This document shows, one piece after another, positions 20,466-31,490 of a stretch of 64,000 nt of DNA. This stretch comes from Amoebophrya sp. A120 (lineage: Eukaryota; Sar; Dinophyceae; Syndiniales; Amoebophryaceae): NCBI GenBank assembly GCA_905178155.1, contig CAJINV010000006.1, positions 1,737,876 through 1,801,875 of the forward strand, given 5' to 3'. Position numbers and translations under genes: made by a program. The first letter of the stretch is position 1. Every line of letters begins with the position of its first letter. The notes under the pieces were generated by a model. The model worked only from the letters and a program-made list of their open reading frames with translations. It ran no database searches and was not told the DNA's origin.

Positions 20466-23400
20466 ATGCTCTTCCCCGCTCCGGTACCCTGAGTAAAAAT
20501 GTCGCGGACACCACCCCAGAGTTGTCATGCTGATTCGCAATTATGACAGGATCAAGAATAGCAACAGTTTCAGTTGTTGTAATGCGGACCCCCTTGTTGA
20601 GTGTGAGAGATACATATGATAAATTTCCAACACCCCCATGAGAGATACTTAGCTCCAATCGTTTTTTGGCATTTGTAATGCTGTGAAGAGGATGAGGAGA
20701 TAGCTTTGTGATGTGGCTGATGTACTTGCTGAACTACACTACACCACAATCCGCAGAGGAACTTGGCATGCGCGACTCTTAATAAAAAACCTCTGGACTT
20801 GTAATATTGCTATTGAGTTTTGTTCATCATTGACTCGGGGTTGAGGACGTTTTTATACGGAATACCCGCCTGCCAGCGAAGACGAGCCTGCGTCAAAGAT
20901 ATGAATTGCAAAAGTATCGTACTGGTATAAATGCATGACAAATTCCCTCAGCATGAGAAATAAAATTTGTTATGCGGATTTACCTTGAGGAAAAAATTTG
21001 TAATGCATGACTGCAATTACTACGAGTGCGATACTTTTGCAGTGCATAAAAGATGCCACAGCTCGAAACTTTGAAGCACCAGCTGAATGTATCCCACGAA
21101 AAAACTGTTTCACTGTGATGATGATTTTGCAAGATCTGCATCACAAGTTTGTCACACATGACAGAGAAAATTTTCCATGCGCGCTTCCAATTGGAAATAA
21201 ACACCCCTAAGGAGTCAAGGTCTTGCAGGTGTAGCAAGACAAATAGTTCTGCGTTCCATTCTATGCATCACAAGTTCACAGCGAAACAGTTTTTTCTTGC
21301 GATAGAATGCGGTAGCAGAGGCGAATCAGCTTGGAACCAAGGAGAGCCTGCTCCCACCCGAATTGCTGAACGAAATCGAATATCAAATGCAAATACGTCT
21401 GGGTGTGGAAACATGCAAAGTTTGTCATGCATATTTAGCATGACCCCCCGCCCCGTGATGCCTGTAATGCATGGCCTAGCATGACAGATTTGTAGAGGGC
21501 TTCCTTACGCCTGTTCTGCGTGAGAAATGCCCTCTCCGCGTAGTACAAACTGGGCTCCTCTTGCTCGCTGCAATGCAGATCTTTTTCGAATCCAGAGACT
21601 ACAGCATCATAAGTTGCAACCTTCCAGACATCCAGGGATGTTTGCGTTTGATACCGAGCAAATTCTCCACGAGCGGTGGACCCAATATCGCGAGAAAAAA
21701 CTGCTCAACTTGTAATGCGGACATGACTCGAGACAGTCAGATTTCAATTTTTGTCATGCTCGACATGCAGGAAGGTTGGTCATGAGCTTCACACACGTTT
21801 TCTCTTGCTGTTTGAAGCATGATCATAAGTTTTGTTTATCTTGCTTCGGGAATTCCAATTTGTGTTGCTGAGTCTGCAAAGATTTGAGACTGAGACAGTT
21901 TTTTCTTGGGATACCCACGACGTCAGGCAAGTTTTGTCCGAAATCGACAGCTGCGGCACGCAATTGGAAAACAGCCGCGTTTATGGATTGCAAATATCCC
22001 TGGATGTCTGGAACGAAGATTGCAACTTGTCATGCTACATCCGAATCATGCAAAAATCTGTGTTGCATGAGTGCCAAAAGCTGTTCACTTTCTACCAACT
22101 TGGCAAGGAGTTTCTCATGCAGGATGGGCATGACAGAGATGTTTGCAATGCATAGCGTTAGCAAAATCGCCGAACTGCAGCGGTTGGTCGACTATCTTGT
22201 GCAAAAGTATCGTACTCGTACAAATGCTAATGCAAGTCTTGCATTACAAATCTTGCATTCAAGGCAAATCTGCATTACAAATTTTATTTCTCATGCTGAG
22301 GAAATTTGTAATGCATTTATACGAGTACGATACTTTTGCAGTTCATATCGACTGTTGCTCTCTCGTCGGTGTTATCCTGTGCAAAAGTATCGTACTCGTA
22401 TTGCAGTCCTGCATTACAAATTTTTTTCTCAAGGTGAATCTGCATTACAAATTTTCTTTCTCATGCTGAGGAAATTTGTGATGCATTAATACGAGTACGA
22501 TACTTTTGCAGTTCATAGGTGTGGGCAAGGGGGCAAAAGGATCCGTGGAAGCGTCGTGCAGACTGAAAACCGACGACCAGCTACGAACCGAGGCGGAATG
22601 CGTACTGGAGACCCTGAAACTGGACTATCCTACTTAGTAAAAACGTCCCCACACGACCATAGTCAAGATGGGAATAAATCTGCTAGACAATAAATCCACA
22701 ACCAAGGCTTGGTTGTTGCGCATGACAAGTTTGGGCGAGCAATTGAATCGTATTCAGCTAGTTTACCAGCATCACAAATCTAGAATTTCATGCTGATTGG
22801 AGAGCATGGCAAAATGATCCGCAACAGGAGGAGAAAACGCTTGTTCTCATGGGTTCTTCCGCATGGGAAACATCTTCAGCATGCAGAATTGCATTACAGC
22901 TAGGGGGCGGGGACGTTTTTACAAATGATATGGGCCAGCTGTGGTTCAAAACGACGGAGACTCTGGCGAAATCGGGTATCCAGTGCAAAAGTATCGTACT
23001 CGTATTCTTACAGTCATGCATTACAAATCTTTTTCTCAAGGTAAATTCGCATTACAAATTTTATTTCTCATGCTGAGAAAATTTGTAATGCATTTACACT
23101 ACTAGTACGATACTTTTGCACTGCATATCGGCCGAGCGGGGACAACAGGGTGGCGAAGGTTTCCGTGCGGAGCTATCAAATGCAAAAATATCTGGGTCTG
23201 GAAGGTTGGAAGACTTGTCATGCAGGTCTTCCATGACACGTGAGGTCTGTCATACATGACCCAGCATGACAGATTCTGTCTCACCTCTATCATGCCTCGT
23301 CTGCATGAGAAACTTCCTTTCAACTTGGTCAAAAGTGGACAGCTTTTGGCATTCATGCAACACAGATTTTTGCACGATCCAGAATTAGCATATACAGGTT

Positions 23401-26400
23401 GTAACCTTCCAGACCCAGACATTTTTGCAATGCATAGGAGCAAGGGGAAGAGGAGTTTCCGCCGGCCCCTGAAGCTGTCGATGGTGGAGCAGGTAGTGCG
23501 GAGGCAATGACAGTGGAAAACGAGGGGGACGGAGGTATAAATTATATATTCGAATAAAATGATTGACTGTTTGTTTTTACAAGAAATTTTCCGCCACAGG
23601 AAGATAGACTGACATGAATCAAGCACGCATGAACATAGAAAATAACGGTGGACGCCTTTATTTTTTCATCTAATTTCAAGTACTTGTTCCTGCATCTGAA
23701 TATTAAACGATGACGAAGCAAGCATCTTCATCAGCTTCACACAGAAATATATATTTTCGTAAACGTTTATCCTAGTAGGTGACAATGCTGTCGGTCAACC
23801 ATATGGAAGTGTCAGGATGGAAAAAATCGACAAAGTTTGTAATGCAGAAAATCGATACCAGTTCCACTTCCACTTGGACCTTTTGGAACCCAGTTTATTC
23901 TACGCGGCGCATGATAAATTTTGGCAACTATTACACCTAGATCGAGTGCGCCATGCTGTTTGGCGGGCACGACGAAGACTTCTTTTGTCGTGCTATTCTA
24001 ACAGCAACAGCCCTGTCATCTCAGACCACAAACACGCTTGCAATCGGCCTCACTTGATGTTGCCAGATCCCTGCAAGACCACTGCCACTTGATGCCTTCC
24101 ATTTTGTGCATGACAAGGTGTTTCGATTTCGATCCTGACACCTCCATACACCAGCGGATGGCGAGGAAGTAGGTCTGACCGAGGATGCAGCAGTATTGGC
24201 GTCAGCGGACACGACAACACTCGAGAAGATGCCAGCACAACCATTCTATGCACTGCAAAAGTATCGTACTAGTATAAGTCGCATGATAATGATAAATTTC
24301 CTGAGCATGATGAGAAAAGAAATCTGTAATGCGGCTTTACCTTGACAATGAAATTTGTAATGCATAAATGCGATTAGTACAACGAGTGCGATGCTTTTGC
24401 AGCGCATACATTCGGGGATGCGAATGACCTGAAAACGCTGATCACCGCCATGGAAACGGCGTACAAATACCGCGACTCGGCTATGGCGTTCTCAACTGTT
24501 AAGTATATTCTCGGCTGTTACATATACATGGACTTGTGATGCAAGAATGGAAAAAGTGAACGGGGTGACATTCCGCGTCTTGCATGACAGATTTTGCACA
24601 GATTCTCAGCCTCTTAGGCTCTTCGAGAATTTGTCACGCGAAGCAGCTTGATGGTGTCGATTCTGAATCTGAAGGTAATTTGGCATGACAAATCATGCAA
24701 CAGTATGAGAATGTAACACTTGAGAGCGCCATATCGGCCACCTACCTCTGTGCGCAGATCCAGCAGCGGGCGTTAGAAGTGTCGCGAATGTTATCCGACT
24801 TGAAAAATACACATGTTGTGATCGTGGGATCTTCTTCGACAAACAATAAAACTGCACTTTTTCATGATGATCCTGCCTTGTTACAAGAAAATTTCGTCAT
24901 CGTCGCGTCCCTGGTGTTCTGTACAAGACACGAAATTTTTCTATCCTCTCCCACAGAGAAGATGAAAAAGAAAATGCACATCATGCAGTTTATTTTACTT
25001 GGTTTTTTTTCCTTTGATACCTATGGGTGACCAGCAGTGGCGTGTTATCTGACTTCCCGACAAATTTTCATCTTGGAAAAGTGATGAGCTACGGACTTCT
25101 CACTGCGTTTCCACCGGTGTTCTAGAAAGGAGTGAGAAGTCAGCGACTTCTCGTTTCTGAAGCATTTTCATTTGTGAGAATTCACTGATTTCTCACTTCT
25201 GAAAAGTTTTCATGTTGAAAAGCAAGAAGTCGCTTCGCTGACTTCTCACTTCTGAAAAGTTTTCATTTGGGAAAAGTGAGAAGTCACTGATCTCACTCGG
25301 TTTGCCGAACAATCCGAGAAACGGAGTGGGAAATCAGTGATTTTTCACTTTTGAAAGACTCTCACTCTGGTTGGAGTCACGCTGACTCTTCCCAGAGTGA
25401 GAATTTTTCAAAAGTGAGAAATCAGTGATTTCTCACTACTTTTCTCGAAGGTACCCGAGCACCGAATGCCCTTCGGAGCTCGGGTACCTTCGAGAAAAGT
25501 AGTGAGAAATCAGTGATTTCTCACTTTTGAAAAATTCTCACTCTGGAGTCGAACTCCAGAAAAAGTTTCCAGCCGTCAAGATTTTGCGAGAGTGAGAAGT
25601 CACTGATTTCTCACTTCTTTTCTCTAAGCCTTTCGGGATGTGTAGGTGACTTCTCACTCCGAGTGAAAAAGCCAGTGAGCTTGCACTTGGTTTTTTGAAT
25701 GTCTTCGGGAGGCAGCGCGAAAGCTCGCTGCGTGCGAAAAGTTAATGGAATTTCATTCCCCCACTTCTCCAGCCTATTCGTAAAACGGAGCGAAAAGGCG
25801 CGGACTTTTTACTCCCTCCCTGAGGGGCCCTTTGGGCGAGCCCGAAGTGCAAAGCCAGCGCGTTTTCGCTTTTGCTGTCAGCGCGCTCGCAAAGTCAGCT
25901 GGCTTTGATTGCCCCCCTAGGGGGATTTGTTTTGTGCCGTCGATCTTCGTGCTGCTGCAGAGGTTTGCGAAGCTTCAAAAGAACTACACTAGCGCGCCAA
26001 ACTGATCGACTTGGCGTGAATTCTGTCCCTCGAAGGCGTCCGGAGAAGTTTTCCGGCGAAAAGGGGGGGGGGGCTTTTGCGAGTCATGCATCATGCAGTT
26101 TATTTTACTTGGTTTTTGTTCCTTTGATACCTGTGGGTGACCAGCAGTGGCGTGTTATAAGCGAAAACCAAAAAAAAATACCAGGCAAGTCGCCAGCGAT
26201 TTAGATGGGAGGGGGGGCACCAGCAGCAGCAACATGGGGTGTATAGGTGGTCGCGCGCTTGTTTTCCAATTTTGGACAGCCAGCATAAGCCCCAGAACGC
26301 GCATGGCCGGCGCAGGTTGCCATTGTGGCTGCTCTTACCTTGGCCAGCCCCGGGCTTGATGCGTGGGCAGTATGCCGGCGGAGCGATCGGCGCCGGGCGG

Positions 26401-28602
26401 GGGAAAACAATGCGCGGCCCGGAAGGATGGGCAACAGCTAGGGGGCGCCAGAAAAGAAAACGCTAAGCGCAAGCAGTCCAGCTGTTCCTTTTTTCAGGTT
26501 CATTGCGCTACCCATCTGCTGGCATTTGCTCGTGGTCCAGCCCTTCCGCCCCTGTATCTGTGGCTGCGCCCGCACTGCTTCGCCAGACGCGGTATGCGTC
26601 AGCGAGAGTATGTTTTCGTATGGCAGAGGTCAAGAAAACAGAGAAAGCTCGTAGCAGTAAACAACGAAAAACGGACCAAAGGCCTGCGAATTTGGCGGGG
26701 TTTCGCTTCGAAGACAATCATTGCAATTTTCACGACTTAAAAATTGATGCAAAATAGTAGCGAGCAGGTTCACCATCGAAATGAGGAAAGTTGGAGGTTT
26801 GTCCCAGCATAGTTTTTTTTCCTTTGATGCCTGTGGGTGACCAGCAGTGGTGTGTTATCCTGAGCAAAAACGTCCCCACCTCATAGTCAAAGATGGGGAC
26901 CTTGCAACACAAACCTGATGAAAGTGTCGGGAGTCACGCATGACAAGTTGCAAGCCGTAGTGTATTGATACCGCAGGTTCTTAGCAAGGACAGTCGCGTT
27001 ACAAATCCATCTCCTCATGCTGATTCCAAAACACGATGGAAAATGGCTCTCAATCTCATGTTGTTGGGGATGCGCATTACAAATGTTTCTGCGATTGCAA
27101 ATTTGCATGACAACTACTCTGAGGTGGGGACGTTTATTTCACCCAGCATACGTGATGCCAGAGGACGAGCTGGAGGACTTGCAGCTACAACTGGACCAGC
27201 AGGGTAATATCATATTACTATCGATGTTTTTTTGTCATGCGTAAACATGCAATACAGACGGCATCTGTGATGCGGAAGCTGTATGCGTCGAGTGAAGATG
27301 ATGAAAAATCATGAAAATGATGTCCACGACCTCCTCCAGGTTGGTCCGTCTTATCCTATCACGCGCTGAACGAGCACGCTCTGGACCCTGTGCTGTCGCC
27401 AAACCTCTGCTCCCACGGGGCCACGGCCTTTGCGAAAATTAATCCCAGTATTTTGCTGCAGATCTTGGAGTATGCACTGCAAAAGCATCGCACTTACTAG
27501 TATGAATTGCATTACAAATTAGCCCAGCATGAAAAGCTGAATTTGTCATGCTGAATTACCTAAGAAACCAGATTTGTCATGGTAGTCTGGCATTTAATAT
27601 AAAAGTACGATGCTTTTGCGCAGGATATGGAGGAGCACAGTCAGGAACTGCAGATGTACAGAAACCTGTTTTATCACAGCTTGAAGGTATGAAATGCAAA
27701 AGTATGATCGTACTAGTAGTAGAAATCGCATTACAAATTTCCTCAGCATGATGAGAAATAAAATTTGTAATGCGGATTCACCTTAAGGTTATTTGTAATG
27801 CATGACTGCAATTGCTAAATCTAAACGAGTACGATACACTTTTGCAATCCATAAAAGGCCTTGAAGGACAACTTTGCGGACCCGAGTAACGCTGCGTTTA
27901 TCCAGTGCAAGAGCATCGTACTCGTAGTAATTGCAATTATGTATTACAAATCTCCATCCCAAGGTAGAACAGCATGAGAAATTCCTTTTGTCACGCGGTA
28001 AGGTAATTTCAATTTGTAATGCAATTACTACTAGTACGAAGCAGTTTTGCAATGCACCGCGTTTCGGGAGAAATTGAATTCCGACGAGGTATTATCCCAC
28101 GAAAAAACTGTTTCACTGTGGTGATTTTGCAAAATCTGCATCACAAGTTTGCTACGCATGACACTGAAAATCTGTCTGGGGGGTTCCTAAGGGAAAACAC
28201 AGCTAGAAATCACTTGTCTTGCATGTGTAGCATGACACACACTTCTGCGATCCATTTTCTGCATCACAAGTTCACAGTGAAACAGTTTTTTCTTGCGATA
28301 GGTATTGCGGCTGAAGACGTTACTGGAGGATTTCATCCTGACCGGTGGCAACCCTGGGCAGGTGCTGCACAACATCGACGGTACCATTTTGCTATCCTGT
28401 GCAGAGGTATTGCACTCGTATAAATGCAGGTCTTGCATTACAAATTTCTTTTTCAAGGAAAATCGGCATTACAAATTTAATTTCTCATGCTGAGAAAATT
28501 TGTAATGCATTTATACGAGTGCGATACTTATTTTGCAGGTCATATTTTCTGGAAGCGCAGATTCTGTTCAAGCTCTTGATTCCTTTGGTCGACGGGGTGT
28601 GA
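20466..28602 (+). CDS. Gene 4: helical unknown protein, at least 23 exons, interrupted by an insert
   Basis: ATG at 20466 (MLFPAPAASEDEPASKMPQL), stop TGA at 28600-28602. The first part, to about 24800, encodes some 275 residues, mostly helix-forming (ESLLPPELLNEIEQILHERW). The second part (27156-28602) encodes about 147 residues (DELEDLQLQLDQQGW, EVLRLKTLLEDFILTGG). GT-AG introns at 23535-23778 and 27204-27339 join in frame, and every introner joint within each part keeps frame. The joint across 24800-27155 is unresolved because a rearranged GC-rich segment lies there. No domain is recognised. The two halves could be separate genes, but their style and phase fit one. Confidence 0.65.
20485..20864. 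mobile_element. Introner, family G
   Basis: TSD TCCGG / CCCGC, 3 of 5; the left end is TAC. The boundary is supported mainly by frame. Confidence 0.72.
20900..21048 (+). mobile_element. Introner, family A
   Basis: TSD AAAGA / AAAGA. Confidence 0.92.
21090..21304. mobile_element. Introner, family F
   Basis: TSD GAATG / GAATG. Confidence 0.92.
21381..21653. mobile_element. Introner, family B
   Basis: TSD TCGAA / CCGAG, 3 of 5. Frame supports the joint (NEIE to QILHERW). Confidence 0.8.
21686..21913. mobile_element. Introner, family J-like
   Basis: TSD CCCAA / CCCAC, 4 of 5. The left end resembles F, the right end J. Confidence 0.82.
21982..22154. mobile_element. Introner, family B, shortened
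   Basis: TSD GCGTT / GCGTT; only 173 bp, and the right terminal repeat is mostly missing although the TSD is exact. Confidence 0.87.
22193..22347 (-). mobile_element. Introner, family A
   Basis: TSD TCGAC / TCGAC. Confidence 0.93.
22373..22517 (-). mobile_element. Introner, family A
   Basis: TSD GGTGT / GGTGT. Only a 20-nt exon separates it from its neighbour. Confidence 0.93.
22626..22930. mobile_element. Introner, family G
   Basis: TSD TGGAC / TGGGC, 4 of 5. Confidence 0.87.
22977..23127 (-). mobile_element. Introner, family A
   Basis: TSD TCGGG / TCGGC, 4 of 5. Confidence 0.88.
23174..23436. mobile_element. Introner, family B
   Basis: TSD GGAGC / GGAGC. Confidence 0.92.
23535..23778 (+). 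other. GT-AG intron in gene 4
   Basis: Donor GTATAAAT and acceptor CCTAGTAG join ENEGDG to GDNAVGQP in frame. Reading through instead meets a stop at 23555. Confidence 0.75.
23802..24148. mobile_element. Introner, family E
   Basis: TSD AACCA / CACCA, 4 of 5; 347 bp. Confidence 0.86.
24247..24408 (+). mobile_element. Introner, family A
   Basis: TSD CATTC / CATTC. Confidence 0.92.
24482..24733. mobile_element. Introner, family H
   Basis: TSD TCGGC / TCGGC. Confidence 0.92.
24981..26870 (+). repeat. Three copies of a 60-70-bp segment bracketing GC-rich insert B
   Basis: A segment containing TGGGTGACCAGCAGTGGCGT occurs near 24981-25055, 26088-26160 and 26808-26860. Each copy ends in GTGTTAT, the left edge of the G element that is intact only after the third copy. 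The two intervals between copies hold unrelated GC-rich or palindromic sequence. Confidence 0.85.
25060..25690. repeat. Array of palindromic units with a large hairpin
   Basis: The near-palindrome GTGAGAAATCAGTGATTTCT (plus CAC) and close variants recur about ten times. At 25392-25460 and 25478-25546 two 69-bp arms match as an inverted repeat with one mismatch, around a 17-base spacer. Confidence 0.85.
26856..27150. mobile_element. Introner, family G
   Basis: TSD TGTGT / CGTGA, 3 of 5. The upstream duplicate copies read CGTGT, which would make it 4 of 5. Confidence 0.78.
27204..27339 (+). other. GT-AG intron in gene 4
   Basis: Donor GTAATATC and acceptor CTCCTCCAG join LDQQG to WSVLSYH. Confidence 0.75.
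27471..27627 (+). mobile_element. Introner, family A
   Basis: TSD TGGAG / TGGAG. Confidence 0.93.
27688..27853 (+). mobile_element. Introner, family A
   Basis: TSD GAAGG / AAAGG, 4 of 5. Confidence 0.88.
27899..28058 (-). mobile_element. Introner, family A (divergent)
   Basis: TSD GCGTT / GCGTT; the right end is ACC instead of ATA. Confidence 0.88.
28093..28300. mobile_element. Introner, family F
   Basis: TSD GGTAT / GGTAT. Confidence 0.92.
28393..28544 (-). mobile_element. Introner, family A
   Basis: TSD TTTGC / TTTTC, 4 of 5. Confidence 0.87.
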
Positions 28603-29637
28603 AAGACAAAGAGGAGAAGGAATGGAGCAGATCATTGTGGCAAAAAAAGATATATGGTGCGGTACCAGAGCATAAGCAGGAGCAGCTGGTGCAGCCTCCA
28701 TGAAGCTTCATGAATGAAATGAAACTACTATAATACTCTATTCTTGCAATAGTACTACACCCACGGGACATCAGATGAAATCTTGGATTTTGATATGAAA
28801 AAACTCTACTGCGCTACTTACGCGTCGTACACCAGCCTATGGAACGTCTCGGGGGTCAAAGAAAAATATAAGCGTTTCTTTCAACAAGACAATGACAAAT
28901 CTCAGACACAAGAACTACCTCGAAAATGAATGACATGTAGAAGATGAAGAGACGGTCTACTTCTTCGCAGAAGAAAGTTGTAGTTGCATAAGCGTTACAA
29001 GAGCTCCTCGTACGAAGAGGTTCTTCTTTGGTCTCGCGCAAATAAAGTATAAGATCAGCAACGAAGTGAAATTCACGCTCTAGAAGCAAGAGCCTGGTAT
29101 TGATCCCTCCAGCGCGGATCGTTAAATGAGCGGCCTGGATCTTGAGATGAACCAGTTATAATTGTATGACGATCTTCAAATTCAAAACGCAAAAATTCCA
29201 AAGTAGATGATCCTGATCGCGATGATTTTGGAGTTCAACTTAGCAATCGTTCCGACCGTGTGATGAATCTCATGCTAGGCTAGGGGCGAAACTCCGCCTT
29301 CATTGTGCGCAGGCAGTTGATGTCATGGTCATGCGTACGGCTACGGACGAACAAACGTATTTTCACCTCTAAATAAATTCAACAGGGAACAAGTTAGTCG
29401 AAGTCAGTACAACGCAGTTCATGCATTCTGATCTTTTGTCAGAACTGTTGTAATTTCTTGTGTGTCCTCTTCTATAATTTTTCCTCAAGGTAGTCGTAGT
29501 TCGTCGTAAATTTATTCACGCGCGATTTCTACACTTCCTCATCCCGAGAATAAAGTCAACAACTCGTGCCTATTTAAGACCACAAATAATACTTACCTCC
29601 TTCCACCACCAGACTTTGACTTGTCAGACACATCAAA
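28603..29637. other. Intergenic, gene 4 to gene 5
   Basis: No introner, repeat or convincing coding frame seen. Confidence 0.5.
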
Positions 29638-31490
29638 ATGGCGAAGTCAATTCGTTCCAAGATCAAGAAGAGGCTCCGCACCGTGAAGAGGCAGCGGGTG
29701 GATAAAATGGTCGATACCCCGAGGAGAGAAGCTTGCAACAACTCGCTGACGAAGCTGATTAAGGGCGAGGTATTAATACTTATTGCGATCATGCATTACA
29801 AATGTAGCTGCTAAGGCAAACCCGCATTAGAAATTCAGTCTGTAATGCTGAGCCAACTTGTATTGCGTTTTACACCAGTGCGATCCTTGTTGTTTTGTAA
29901 TTCATAGAGCAATGAAGCTTGTAACAACTCGCTAACGAAGTTGATTAAGGACGAGACATGAAGGATTTTTGTATGACGATGAAGCGGTGTTTATTTTTTG
30001 CTGTAGCCAACATCCTGCTCCTGCAGCATCAAACAACAAGGAGCGTCGAGAACACCAGAACACCTCAAACAACACATCACGCGGTGTTGGTTTCCGACAT
30101 GCAGCTTGCATCAGTTCTCAAAGGCGTCGCTTCATCAGTTTTTGCATCACAAAAGCTTGCTCTTGTGTAGCTTTAGGTTTAGGTTTCTGTAGCATTACAA
30201 ATTTCAATTTTTCTTTCCAATCAGGTCACCCGACACAAGCAAGTAAAGAACGCGTTTCTTCACCCAAACGACCCAGAGGCCGAGATTCCGCAGAAAAGCG
30301 TGAAAAAACCGATCGACTTCCGATCAGAAACGCTGCCGATGGTACTGAATTCTTTCACTTGATAACATACATGCTGGTTCAGTGTTGTTCGATTTTTTTT
30401 TTTTCGTCTTCAACAAACACACTTCATGCATCCTGTTCAGCAACATGCTACCTGCTGTGTAAAATTTTTTACATGCTTTGCATGACATGACATGACATGA
30501 CATGACATGACGAAGTTGTCGTAGAGGCCTAGATCGTTCTTGCGCAGCAGTTGTACTAGCATGACAAATGAAATAAAAACCACAGTCCGGCTTCGCCACT
30601 AATATGAACTGCAAAACAAAGTATCGTACTCGTATAAATGCATTACAAATTTCCTTAGCATGAGAAATAAAATTTGTAATGCTGATTTGCCTTGATAAAG
30701 AAATTTGTAATGCAAGACCTGCATTTATACGAGTGCGATACTTTTGCACAGCATAACTAAGGGTAACCGACGAAAGTACACGGAGGAAGAGCGGAAAGAA
30801 TTGCAAAAACTCGCGAAATATGCATTGCAAATATGACTGGGTCTGGAAGGATGCAAGGTTTGTCATGCTAGTCTGGCGTGACTCTGAATTCTGTATTGCG
30901 TGGCCACAAACTACAGCCTCTCTCGCGTGTCATGCAAATACAACGCAGTTTCTCATGCAGAATACGCAGCACAGAAGCACGAAAAAACTTGTCATGCAGC
31001 TTGGTGGCGCATAATTATACCACTTATTCTTGACTGCCTTGCATTACAAGTTTCCAGACCCAGACATTTTTGCATTTGATACGAAATCCCACCCCGAGGA
31101 GAAGATACTCGCGGGCAGGGGCAAACTTGCGTACGAGTCCTGCAAGGTCGGTCAGGATAGTGCGAAACAAGTCGCTGCTGTTCTATCCTGTGCAAAAGTA
31201 TCGTACTCGTATTGCAATCATGCATTACAAATTTTTTTCTTATAGGTAAATCCGCATTACAAATTTTGTTTCTCATGCTGAGGAAATTTGTCATGCGATT
31301 TATACTAGTACGATGCTTTTGAATTTCATATCTTCAGGAGAATAACGATTCCGAAGAGGACGCAGAAATGGAAGAGTCTGGAGAACAAGAAGCGAAGAAA
31401 GACGACGTGGATACAAAGCGCAAACCGGAACTGCCGAAGAAAAAAAAGAACGCCAGGAGTCGGGTACAGAAGTTCCGGCAGAAGAAGTGA
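29638..31490 (+). CDS. Gene 5: DUF2423/LLP-family nucleolar protein, 185 residues
   Basis: ATG at 29638, stop TGA at 31488-31490. Exons 29638-29769, 30225-30341, 30762-30818, 31087-31183 and 31336-31490 sum to 558 nt. The N-terminus MAKSIRSKIKKRLRTVKRQR matches the conserved start of the DUF2423 family (yeast YBL028C, animal LLP homologue), small basic proteins tied to the nucleolus and large-subunit biogenesis. NAFLHPNDPEAEIPQKS and the basic tail KKKKNARSRVQKFRQKK also fit. It is longer than usual because of an acidic linker before the tail. The first two introns are GT-AG, the last two introners. Part of exon 1 is repeated at 29907-29956 inside intron 1. Confidence 0.85.
29721..29956 (+). 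repeat. 50-bp exon segment duplicated across an introner
   Basis: 29721-29770 and 29907-29956 match at 42 of 50 positions. Both can encode EACNNSLTKLIK, and three differences in the shared codons are synonymous. The degenerate introner 29771-29906 lies exactly between. Confidence 0.85.
29770..30224 (+). other. GT-AG intron 1 of gene 5
   Basis: Donor GTATTAAT and acceptor TTTCCAATCAG join KGE to VTRHKQVKN. The donor GT is made of the last base of the duplicated segment plus the first base of the introner. Confidence 0.8.
29771..29906 (-). mobile_element. Degenerate introner, family A
   Basis: The interior and right end are recognisable, and the terminal repeats are eroded. There is no 5-bp TSD; the flanks are the 50-bp duplication. 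Confidence 0.75.
30481..30511 (+). repeat. CATGA microsatellite
   Basis: Six tandem CATGA units inside intron 2 of gene 5. Confidence 0.9.
30603..30755 (+). mobile_element. Introner nested in a GT-AG intron, family A
   Basis: TSD ACTAA / ACTAA. Confidence 0.92.
30819..31081. mobile_element. Introner, family B
   Basis: TSD CGAAA / CGAAA. Confidence 0.93.
31184..31330 (-). mobile_element. Introner, family A
   Basis: TSD TGTTC / TCTTC, 4 of 5. Confidence 0.87.

Larger units (their letters stand above)
30342..30761 (+). other. GT-AG intron 2 of gene 5
   Basis: Donor GTACTGAA after SETLPM and acceptor ACTAAG before GNRRKYTEE. An intact introner sits one base before the acceptor G. Confidence 0.75.

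Noticed and set aside
23444-23557. Stop TAA at 23555 as the end of gene 4
   Set aside because: A GT-AG intron starting at 23535 bypasses it and joins in-frame coding sequence that continues through further introners.
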